Positions 41,322 through 48,651 of a DNA stretch of 64,000 bases are shown here, piece by piece. The stretch lies in NCBI RefSeq assembly GCF_008360935.1, contig NZ_SRXO01000007.1, forward strand, positions 186,001 to 250,000, given 5' to 3'. Under the pieces are notes generated by a model. That model saw only the letters and a program-made list of their open reading frames with translations, ran no database searches and was not told the origin of the DNA. The position numbers and the translations under genes are program-made. Numbering within the stretch: position 1 is the stretch's first letter; each line of letters starts with the position of its first letter. The stretch comes from Siccirubricoccus phaeus. Lineage in GTDB: Bacteria > Pseudomonadota > Alphaproteobacteria > Acetobacterales > Acetobacteraceae.

Positions 41322-43057
41322 GCCGCTTCCTCCCGCGCCGGCCTGGCGCGGCGCCGTGCCTCGGGCCGGCCGCGGCCGGGCAGCCGCGCCTGGTCCTCGC
41401 CGGCCGGCACCAGCGTGCCGTTGCGCAGCGTCAGCACCCGGTCGGCGACGGCGAGCAGGCTCGGCCGGTGGGTGGTGAAGATGACGGAGGTCCGCTCCTC
41501 CCGCAGCGCCTGCAGCAGGGTGGCGACGCTCGCCTCGCCCTCGGCGTCCAGCGACCCGGCGAGCTCGTCGAGGATCAGCAGCTTCGGCCGGCCGTAGAGG
41601 GCGCGGGCGAGGGCGATGCGCTGGCGCTGGCCCATGGAAAGCTGGTGGCTCTGCAGCAGCGGGGTGGCGTAGCCATTGGGCAGGGCGATGATCGCCTCAT
41701 GCGCCTGGGCCCGCTTGGCGGCGTCCAGCACCAGCCCGGGCTGCGGCGTTTCCAGCCGGGCGATCACCTCCTCCACCGTGCCGCGGGAGAGCAGGCTGTC
41801 CTGCGGCAGGTAGCCGACATGCCGGGCGAGGTCGCGGCGGTCCCATTGGTGGGTCGCATGGCCGTCCAGATAGACGCCGCCGATGCTCGGCCGCATCACC
41901 CCCATCAGCAGCCGCAGCAGGGTGGATTTGCCGCTGCCCGAGGTGCCGACGATGGCGACGATCTCGCCAGGCTCCACCACCAGGTCGATATTGCGCAGGA
42001 TGGGCGGGTTGGGGCCGCGGAAGGCGAAGGACATGTGCTCCACCACCAGCCTGCCCTCCGGGCAGGGATAGGCGAGCCCCTCCGCCGGCGCCCCGCTTTC
42101 GTCCACCAGCTTGCGCAGGCGGCGCCAGGCTGCTTCGGCCTCGGCGATGGTCCTGGCATGGGCACCGATGCCGACATAGGGGGAGACCACCATCGCGACC
42201 AGCAGGATGCTGCCGGCGATCACGGAATGGATGTTGATGCCAGCGATGCTGAAGAAGGCGAACATGCCGATGCTGGCGCCGCGGAAGGTGCCCATCAGGA
42301 TCTCGAGCGCGGTACGCAGCCTTTCCGCCCGGCGTTCCGCCAGCCAGGCCTCGCCGCCGCCGGCGGTGCTGAGCGTCACCCATTCCCGGGCGAGGCCAGG
42401 CAGCATGCCCATGGCGAGCACCGCCTCGCCGCTGCGCATCGCATCCGCGGCATGGCCATAGGCCCGGGCATTGGCCTGGCCGGAGAGCATGGCGGCCCGC
42501 TCATTCGCCCGGGCCAGCAGCAGGCTGAGGATGGTGGCGAGGAGGCAGTAGAGCAGGGCCATGATGCCCAGGGCGATATGGATATAGGCGGCCAGCACGA
42601 GCAGGACGGGGCTGATGAGGAAGTTCAGCGCCGAGCTGGTCGCCGAGCCGGCCAAGGCGCCACGGAGCTGCTCGATATCGTTGAGCACCTCGGCGGAGAG
42701 GGTTTCCGGCCGCCCGGCGCGCTGGGCGGCCGCCAGCGCCGCCGGCACCGCCAGACGCTCCGCCGCGTAGCGCGCCATGCTGCCGATGGAATAATGCTTC
42801 AGCGCCTTCACCGCCGCCAGCGTCGCCAGCCCCAGCAGCCAGAAGATGGTGGCGGACACCACCGTCTCGACGCTCAGGGTCCGCGGGATCTCGCCAATCA
42901 GCCGCATCTTGTTCATGAGCAGGGCGTAGCCCAGCAGCAATGCCAGCAGACTCAGGATGATGACCAGGATCATCCAGCCGCTGGCAGCCCGCAGCACTTG
43001 CTCGATCGCCTGCCGCAGCAGGGCTTCCGGGGCTTGCGCTCGATTACTGCCGGACAT
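41318..43057 (-). CDS. Type I secretion ABC transporter, permease-ATPase 2
   Basis: 579 aa. Membrane helices occupy about residues 25-310, including MILVIILSLLALLLGYALLM. The ATPase domain has Walker A GTSGSGKSTLLRLLMG, an altered signature LSMGQRQRIALARAL, Walker B LLILDELAGSLD and H-loop FTTHRPS, so it should be catalytically competent. The ATG at 43057 gives MSGSNRAQAPEALL; a frame extending to 43222 enters the next gene and is rejected. It is six bases from the coiled-coil membrane protein upstream and overlaps ABC 1 by four bases. Confidence 0.88.
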   Translation of the reverse strand: MSGSNRAQAPEALLRQAIEQVLRAASGWMILVIILSLLALLLGYALLMNKMRLIGEIPRTLSVETVVSATIFWLLGLATLAAVKALKHYSIGSMARYAAERLAVPAALAAAQRAGRPETLSAEVLNDIEQLRGALAGSATSSALNFLISPVLLVLAAYIHIALGIMALLYCLLATILSLLLARANERAAMLSGQANARAYGHAADAMRSGEAVLAMGMLPGLAREWVTLSTAGGGEAWLAERRAERLRTALEILMGTFRGASIGMFAFFSIAGINIHSVIAGSILLVAMVVSPYVGIGAHARTIAEAEAAWRRLRKLVDESGAPAEGLAYPCPEGRLVVEHMSFAFRGPNPPILRNIDLVVEPGEIVAIVGTSGSGKSTLLRLLMGVMRPSIGGVYLDGHATHQWDRRDLARHVGYLPQDSLLSRGTVEEVIARLETPQPGLVLDAAKRAQAHEAIIALPNGYATPLLQSHQLSMGQRQRIALARALYGRPKLLILDELAGSLDAEGEASVATLLQALREERTSVIFTTHRPSLLAVADRVLTLRNGTLVPAGEDQARLPGRGRPEARRRARPAREEAA

Positions 43058-43062
43058 CGGCC

Positions 43063-43794
43063 TCAGCTCCAGTAGCCGGCGGCAGCCGCGGCCAGGCCGG
43101 CGCTGACGGCGCTGGCCAGCAGGGCGATCAGCACCGCCTGCCAGGGGTCGAGATGCCCGCCCTCCGCCGCCTTCGCCGGGGCGGCATGGTCGGCCAGCCG
43201 CATATCCAGCCGGGCGAGCCACATTTCCAGCTCGTCCAGCCGCTTGTGCAGGCTGGCATTGTCGCGCGCGATGGCGGCTACCGCCTCGGCCTCCGGCAGG
43301 GTCTCCGCCCGGGCGCGCAGCGCGGCATGCTCCGCCCGGATCTGCTTCTGCTCCGCCGTCATGGCCTCGACGGCGCGCTGGAGCTGGGTGGCGACCTGGG
43401 CATCGTCCGGCCGGCGCAGCCGGATCATCACCGGGTAGGATTTGCCGTCAGCGCCGAGCCCGGTGAGGCTGAGCTCCCCGCGGCGGTCGAACCATTCCCC
43501 GGTCAGGGCGAATTCGAAGGCGTGGCAGCCATCGCCGATGCCGTTGGCGGCGAGGTCCGGGCGGGCGAAATCGGCGACGGCGGTCGCCACCACCTCCCCG
43601 GCCAGGCGCAGCTCGACCGGCACGCGGTAGCCGGGATAGGCGGCGTCCCAGGCCCAGCCATAGAGCCGGTCGGGGGTGGCGTTGTCCACCATGCCACGCA
43701 CATCCGACGCGACCTGGGCAGCCTGTCCCGCCGCGCTCCCTTCCGGCATCTGGCTGACCTCCCGCCTCGCATTACGCGCATTCACCATGGCCAT
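43063..43794 (-). CDS. Coiled-coil membrane protein with a GWAWD/GIGDG domain
   Basis: 243 aa. Residues about 34-100 form a beta-rich domain with VDNATPDRLYGWAWDAAYPG, PVELRLAGEVVATAVADFAR and LAANGIGDGCHAFEFAL; the same domain type is met as an add-on in bacterial glycosyltransferases and RTX-linked proteins. A charged alpha-helical segment (about 130-200, EAMTAEQKQIRAEHAALRAR) should be a coiled coil, and one transmembrane helix ends the protein. It precedes the two ABC genes with a five-base gap, so it is part of the exporter operon. I infer an accessory role in substrate handling; the function is not known. Confidence 0.65.
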   Translation of the reverse strand: MAMVNARNARREVSQMPEGSAAGQAAQVASDVRGMVDNATPDRLYGWAWDAAYPGYRVPVELRLAGEVVATAVADFARPDLAANGIGDGCHAFEFALTGEWFDRRGELSLTGLGADGKSYPVMIRLRRPDDAQVATQLQRAVEAMTAEQKQIRAEHAALRARAETLPEAEAVAAIARDNASLHKRLDELEMWLARLDMRLADHAAPAKAAEGGHLDPWQAVLIALLASAVSAGLAAAAAGYWS

Positions 43795-43874
43795 CAGAAA
43801 GTCCCTCGAAACCGGGCATGAAAAGTGAACGGACCGGCTTGCCGCATTCGTCCTCGCCTCGACTGTCTTCGGAC

Positions 43875-43908
43875 ACAGGGCCTTTTGCTCAACAGGGCCT
43901 TTTGCTCA
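43875..43908. repeat. 17-bp perfect tandem duplication
   Basis: ACAGGGCCTTTTGCTCA occurs twice in direct succession (43875-43891 and 43892-43908) in the 194-bp spacer between the glycosyltransferase gene and the coiled-coil gene. On the minus strand it lies upstream of the exporter genes and may affect a promoter there. Confidence 0.8.
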
Positions 43909-43988
43909 GCGGTGACCTGGCCGCGGTGCAACCTCCGCGGCGCTTCTGCGCGGCCTGGCCGGGTTCGGCCGCCCGCCGCGGGGGCATA

Positions 43989-45233
43989 CTAAGCCGGGAC
44001 GGCCTCCAACACAGATTGATAGAGGGAAAGGTGCCGCTTCGCCACTTCAGCGATGGTCGGTGGCGGTTCGATACGAGCCACCAGCCTTTCCCACAATCCA
44101 TCCGTTTCGACGGCATATTTCAGGATGCGGGCGAGGCCCGCGGCGTCGTTCACCGGCGCATGCAGCCCGTCCACGCCATCCCGCACCATCTCCGCCATGC
44201 CGCCGATCTCGCCGCAGATCACCGGCCGGCGATGCAGGAAGGCTTCCTGGATGACCAGGGGCGCGTTCTCCCACCAGATGGAGGGTACCACCACCCAATC
44301 GACCTGCGCCATCAGCCCAGGCAATTGCCCGGCCTGGTAGGGCCCGCCCCATTGGGCGGCAGGGGTGGCGGCGAGGTCGGCCTTCAGCGTCTCCATGAAG
44401 GATTCGGATTGGTAGGCGGCGCCGCCATGCAGGGTGAGGCGGTGCGCCACCCCCGCCGCCTGCAGCAGGCGGGAGGCGCCGAGCAGGACCAGCCCACCCT
44501 TGAAGCGGTTGAGATGGCCGAAGAAGCCGATGCGGTCGCGCCTGCCATCCGGCGCCGGGCGGTGCGGGGCGGGAGGCGCCGGCAGCAGCCCGTTCGGGAT
44601 GACCTCGATCTGCCCCGCCGGCCAGCCGGCGGCGACATAGCGTTCCCGCGCGAAGGCGGAGGGGGTCAGGATGCGGTCGAAGTCGCGGAAGACGTCGCGC
44701 ATCTGCAGCCCGCGCATGACGAAATCCGCCCCGGCCCGGCCGGGGAAGCAGGTCTGGCAGGCATCCAGCGAGGGGCCGTTGCACAGCCTTCCATCGGTGG
44801 TGAGGAGCTGGCCTTCCTGCGGGCAGATGGGGAAAAAGTCATGCGCGGTGAAGATCATCCGCGCCTGCGGCGCGGCCCGGCGCAGCAAATCTATGCCTTC
44901 CACCCCCCAAAGCAGCGGGTGGTGCAGATGGATCACGTCCGGCGCCAGCTCGGCGACCAGCGGCAGCAGGCTGGCCAGGCCGTAGGTATCCGGCTGGGCC
45001 AGGAAGAAGCGGTCGAAATGGCCGAGCCAGACCAGCATCTCATCCGCCGCCTCGCCGATGCCCTGCAGCATGGTGCCGGGCCGGCGCTCCCGGTGGCTGC
45101 CGGTGACGGCGGCGAGGAAGGCGCCCTCCACGCCGTGCCGGTCGCGCAGCTCGCGGAACAGGTTACGCGCCAGCACCTCGGTGCCGCCGGGCTGCAGGCC
45201 GGGATGGTTGTGGCAGAGGACCAGCAGCTTCAT
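43989..45233 (-). CDS. Family 4 glycosyltransferase
   Basis: 414 aa GT-B fold enzyme. The N-terminal domain starts MKLLVLCHNHPGLQPGGTEV, and FTAHDFFPICPQEGQLLTTD and a cysteine pair (ACQTCFPGR) follow in the middle. The donor-binding C-terminal domain has RIGFFGHLNRFKGGLVLLGA and the signature PSIWWENAPLVIQEAFLHRR with VICGEIGGMAEMV. It transfers a sugar from a nucleotide donor; the acceptor is unknown. It starts three bases after the family 2 glycosyltransferase gene, so the two act together, and sits inside the RTX/type I secretion locus. Confidence 0.88.
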   Translation of the reverse strand: MKLLVLCHNHPGLQPGGTEVLARNLFRELRDRHGVEGAFLAAVTGSHRERRPGTMLQGIGEAADEMLVWLGHFDRFFLAQPDTYGLASLLPLVAELAPDVIHLHHPLLWGVEGIDLLRRAAPQARMIFTAHDFFPICPQEGQLLTTDGRLCNGPSLDACQTCFPGRAGADFVMRGLQMRDVFRDFDRILTPSAFARERYVAAGWPAGQIEVIPNGLLPAPPAPHRPAPDGRRDRIGFFGHLNRFKGGLVLLGASRLLQAAGVAHRLTLHGGAAYQSESFMETLKADLAATPAAQWGGPYQAGQLPGLMAQVDWVVVPSIWWENAPLVIQEAFLHRRPVICGEIGGMAEMVRDGVDGLHAPVNDAAGLARILKYAVETDGLWERLVARIEPPPTIAEVAKRHLSLYQSVLEAVPA

Positions 45234-45236
45234 CGC

Positions 45237-47474
45237 TCAGCCCATCCCGAAGGCCGAGGCCGGGCGCGGCATGCGCGCCATCAGCGCCGCGATCGCCGAA
45301 TCCCAGCGGCCGTGATGCAGCAGGCGGTTGTAATTGCCGGCCAGGGTCCGGGCATAGCCGACATGCTCGCGAATCGACTGCCGCTCGAAGTGGTAGAGCT
45401 CGCTCCCCGGCACATAGGCAATGCGCCAGCCCGCCTGGCGCAGCTTCAGGCAGAGGTCGCTATCCTCGTAATCCCCGATCACGTAGTCGAGCGTCAGCCC
45501 GCCGACGGCGCGGTAGGCCTCCGCCCGGGCGCAGAAGGCGGCGCCGGTGACGCCCGGCACTTCCCGCGATAGTTGCGCGGCCGGCCAGTATCGCGGATAG
45601 CCCTTGAAGTAGTGGTTGTTGAACCACTCGCCGCGCGGCCCGCGCTCGAAGAACAGCCCGGCATGCTGCAGCGAGCCGTCCTCGAAGAGCAGCTTCGGCC
45701 CGACCGCGCCGAGCCCCGGATCGGCCTCGAGCGCCGCCAGCAGCGGGCCGAGCCAGCCGCGGTCGGCCGGCACGACATCCGAATTGAACAGCAGCAGCAC
45801 CGGCGCCCGGGCCACCTCCGCCCCGGCATTGCAGGCGGCGGCATAGCCGTAATTGACCGGCTGGATCAGCAGGGTGAGGGCACGGCCGTAAAGCCCGTGC
45901 AGGCCGCGCAGCAGGTGCTCCACCTCGTCCCGCTGCTCCGGCGAATCCAGCACATAGATCAGCTCCACCTCGGCCAGGGCAGGGTCGCGGGCGAAGGCGC
46001 CGTACTGGTGCCGGAGGAAGCGGAGATTGCGGTAGAGCGGGATGACGAAGGAGGCGGGCGGCCGGGCGGGCGCGGTGCCGATGGCGACCGAATCCGGCTG
46101 GCCGCGCCCCGCCATGATCTCGGCATGCAGCCGCGCGACGGGCGGGGCGATGCATTGCGTCAGGATCTCCGGTGTCACATGCGCCGGGGCGATGGCGCCC
46201 AGCACCTTCTCCCGCGCCGCCTGGGGGTGGAGCAGGCCCGGCGGGGCGGTGAGCTGCACGGAATCGCCGGTGGTCAGCTCCAGCCGCAGCGACCATTGCG
46301 CCACGGGGCGGCGGGCGGCGGCCGGCAGATAGGCGACGAAGCCGGGCTTGCCCTGCGCCCCGCCATGCGGCGACTCGGCATAGGTCTTCAGCAGATCCGG
46401 CCGCGGGAAGCGCTGCGCGGCGCGCAGGTCGAGGGGCTGCTCCTGATCCCCCACCAGGGTCAGGCCGGCGACCAGGCCGAGCGGGTCGCGCAGCCAGCCC
46501 CGGAGGAAAAGCCCGCCCGCCGGGTCCGGCACCGCCATGTCCAGCGAGCCGCCGAAGGGCTGGTCCGGCTCCGCGACCTGGCGGAAGGGCAGGGCGGGGG
46601 CGAGCAGCGCCTGGTCGCGCAGCATCTGCCGGAAATACGGCTCGGCGGGGGCGCGGCGGCGGATCTCCGCCTGGGCGGCACGGTGGAGGTTGCGCGATTC
46701 GGCATCGCCGCGGCGGCCGAGCTCGGCCAGCCGGGGCAGGGGGCCGCCGGCGGGGGCCAGGTGGATCGGGCCCGGCGCGTGCGGCGGCAGCAGGAAGCCA
46801 TCGGCCAGATGGCGGTCCGGCAGGATGAAGCGGTCCGTGGCCAGGGCCAGGCGGCGAATCCGCTGGCGGCCGATGACGTAGTGCACGGCGGCCTCGGCGG
46901 CGGTGCCGGGCGGGGCGGCCCAGAGGATGGCATCATGGCCGCAGCGGGCCAGCGGCAGGGCCACCCGGTCCGGCGCCAGGGTCAGCTCGGCGAAGCCGTG
47001 GCAGGCGGCGGCGAAGCGTGCATCCTCGGCGGCCCGCAGCACGCCGAGCCCCTTGGCCGCGAGGAAGCGGAGGATGGCAAGGGCGAGGGCAGGGGGCGGC
47101 GCGCCGCCCAGCAACTCGCCGAGATCCTGCAGGCCGCGCAGATGCAGGATGGCGCTGCCATTCCGGGCCCGCAGACCGAGCAGCCCGCCCGGTTCGAGCC
47201 CCTTCTGGCTGCGCAGCAGCAGCAGCCGCAGCACCCCCTCCGGCGCCATGTCGAATTGATGCCAGGAGACGCTGCTTTGCAGCGGGTTGCCGTCCAGCTC
47301 GAAGCTGGGCCCCCGCAGGTCCAGCCCAGCCTCCGGCGTCGCCGCGCCGGTCCGGAAGCCGACCGCGGCAATCCCCGGCGAGAGCGGAATCAGCCCTGCA
47401 GAAACATGGACGGCGGCACCCTCGGATGCCGCCGTGTCCCTTTCGATCGCGCTCAGGGCAACCCCCGCCGTCAC
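45237..47474 (-). CDS. Large glycosyltransferase (family 2 domain at C-terminus)
   Basis: 745 aa. The C-terminal about 275 residues are a GT-A glycosyltransferase: PPASFVIPLYRNLRFLRHQY, YGYAAACNAGAEVARAPVLL, the metal site LLFNSDVVPADRGWLG and the late acidic pair GDYEDSDLCLKLRQAGW. The first about 460 residues are not recognised; they include FLLPPHAPGPIHLAPAGGPL and GGLFLRGWLRDPLGLVAGLT, the latter like the GW-type domain of the coiled-coil neighbour. The start is a GTG with no clear ribosome site and may be elsewhere. It lies between the small RTX gene (40 bp) and the family 4 glycosyltransferase. Confidence 0.8.
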   Translation of the reverse strand: MTAGVALSAIERDTAASEGAAVHVSAGLIPLSPGIAAVGFRTGAATPEAGLDLRGPSFELDGNPLQSSVSWHQFDMAPEGVLRLLLLRSQKGLEPGGLLGLRARNGSAILHLRGLQDLGELLGGAPPPALALAILRFLAAKGLGVLRAAEDARFAAACHGFAELTLAPDRVALPLARCGHDAILWAAPPGTAAEAAVHYVIGRQRIRRLALATDRFILPDRHLADGFLLPPHAPGPIHLAPAGGPLPRLAELGRRGDAESRNLHRAAQAEIRRRAPAEPYFRQMLRDQALLAPALPFRQVAEPDQPFGGSLDMAVPDPAGGLFLRGWLRDPLGLVAGLTLVGDQEQPLDLRAAQRFPRPDLLKTYAESPHGGAQGKPGFVAYLPAAARRPVAQWSLRLELTTGDSVQLTAPPGLLHPQAAREKVLGAIAPAHVTPEILTQCIAPPVARLHAEIMAGRGQPDSVAIGTAPARPPASFVIPLYRNLRFLRHQYGAFARDPALAEVELIYVLDSPEQRDEVEHLLRGLHGLYGRALTLLIQPVNYGYAAACNAGAEVARAPVLLLFNSDVVPADRGWLGPLLAALEADPGLGAVGPKLLFEDGSLQHAGLFFERGPRGEWFNNHYFKGYPRYWPAAQLSREVPGVTGAAFCARAEAYRAVGGLTLDYVIGDYEDSDLCLKLRQAGWRIAYVPGSELYHFERQSIREHVGYARTLAGNYNRLLHHGRWDSAIAALMARMPRPASAFGMG

Positions 47475-47514
47475 CAGGCTTTGGTACCAGGCATCGGTTG
47501 CCAGGGGCTTACCA

Positions 47515-48234
47515 TTACAGATCCTGGACCTTCACCCAAGCGCTCAGATTGTTCACCAGGTCGTCGGTGCTGACGCCCGCGACGTTGACGGTGATGGTCG
47601 CGCCGGCGCCGAGGTCGATCTTCACCTGGGAGCCATCCGCCGTTACCTTGCCAGCCAGGTCGTCCAGGCTGTTGATGCCGTTCACGCCCGGCACGATGTG
47701 GACCACATCGCCGACCTGGAAGCCGGAGATGGTGTCGTCGCCGAAGCCGCTGACATCGAAGACGAAGATGTCGTTGCCGCTCTGGCCCATCATCAGATCG
47801 TCGCCGAGGCCGCCGATCAGCACGTCGTCGCCGGCGCCGGCCGCGATGGTGTCGTCGCCGTCGCCACCCATCAGGTAGTCAGCGCCGTCACCGCCGCTGA
47901 TCTTGTCATCGTCGGCGCCGCCGTCGAGCGTGTCGTCGCCGCCATTGCCCTCGACGACGTCGTCGCCGGCACCACCTTCGGCGGAATCACCGCCTTCGCC
48001 GCCCTTGAAGCTGTCGTCCCCGGCGCCGCCGAGCACGATGTCATTCGCCGAGCCGCCCTGGACATAGGTGTCGCCGGCGCCCGTGGCGTCCACCGCCACG
48101 ACACCGTCGGTGCCGCCGCGGTTCAGAATAACGTCCGACGACTCAATGTGATAGTAGGCGTCCTGGCCTGAGCCGATACCGCCCAGGGTCGTTTCGCTAC
48201 CGTCGCCGCCAATGATCGAAGCATAATCGCCCAT
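47515..48234 (-). CDS. Small RTX calcium-binding protein
   Basis: 239 aa, very acidic, no cysteine. It begins MGDYASIIGGDGSETTLGGI and holds a run of nonapeptide RTX repeats of the GGxGxDxxx type (about residues 55-155, for example GGAGDDSFKGGEGGD and GGDGDDTIAAGAGDDVLIGG) that fold as a Ca2+-bound beta-roll outside the cell. The C-terminal about 60 residues, with FVFDVSGFGDDTISGF, form the uncleaved type I secretion signal region. It has no N-terminal signal peptide, as expected for a type I substrate. It heads the minus-strand group with the glycosyltransferases and exporter. Confidence 0.82.
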   Translation of the reverse strand: MGDYASIIGGDGSETTLGGIGSGQDAYYHIESSDVILNRGGTDGVVAVDATGAGDTYVQGGSANDIVLGGAGDDSFKGGEGGDSAEGGAGDDVVEGNGGDDTLDGGADDDKISGGDGADYLMGGDGDDTIAAGAGDDVLIGGLGDDLMMGQSGNDIFVFDVSGFGDDTISGFQVGDVVHIVPGVNGINSLDDLAGKVTADGSQVKIDLGAGATITVNVAGVSTDDLVNNLSAWVKVQDL

Positions 48235-48289
48235 TGCCCGCACCCCAGCGTGAAAATGACGCGCAATGGCGCCGTAAGACCTGCCTTTT

Positions 48290-48317
48290 CTTTAACCAGG
48301 GGTTGCGACAGGGTCAA
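48290..48317 (-). promoter_or_regulatory. Candidate promoter for the small RTX/glycosyltransferase genes
   Basis: On the minus strand TTGACC (48317-48312) and TTAAAG (48295-48290) are separated by 16 bases, 56 bases upstream of the gene start. A sigma-70-like match is plausible but unproven. Confidence 0.4.
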
Positions 48318-48551
48318 CGCATAAGCGGATGCCTTGACAACTCATTACACCGTCCGTTGCGGCGTCAAGCCGTCCTGCCTGCAGTGAAGGCACATCCTGG
48401 CGGTGGCGAGGACTACGCTGCATCGCGACACCGTGAGAAGTGGCGCCGGAAGCGATTCAGCCGCTGGCTGATGGAGCTTGGGTGCGGTACTCGCAATACG
48501 TGTCCCTAAGCCGGCTTTAACCAGTGCAACAAAATGAGACGGGGTGTCTTC

Positions 48552-48580
48552 TTCACCGGCGAATATGAAGACCGTATAAA
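48552..48580 (+). promoter_or_regulatory. Candidate promoter for the large RTX gene
   Basis: TTCACC (48552-48557) and TATAAA (48575-48580) are separated by 17 bases, the ideal sigma-70 spacing, 71 bases upstream of the start codon in an AT-richer region. Confidence 0.5.
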
Positions 48581-48651
48581 CCAATTCAACCACTCTAAGG
48601 CCAGGGCAGACTTCGCCCCGGGCCCGAGTTCGTGATTCGGAGGCCGGGAAG

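Larger units (their letters stand above)
48235..48651. other. Divergent promoter region between the two RTX genes
   Basis: A 417-bp spacer noticeably poorer in GC than its surroundings. It separates the divergent small and large RTX genes and holds one promoter-like pair for each direction (listed separately). I see no coding frame with supporting features and no clear structured RNA. Confidence 0.6.
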
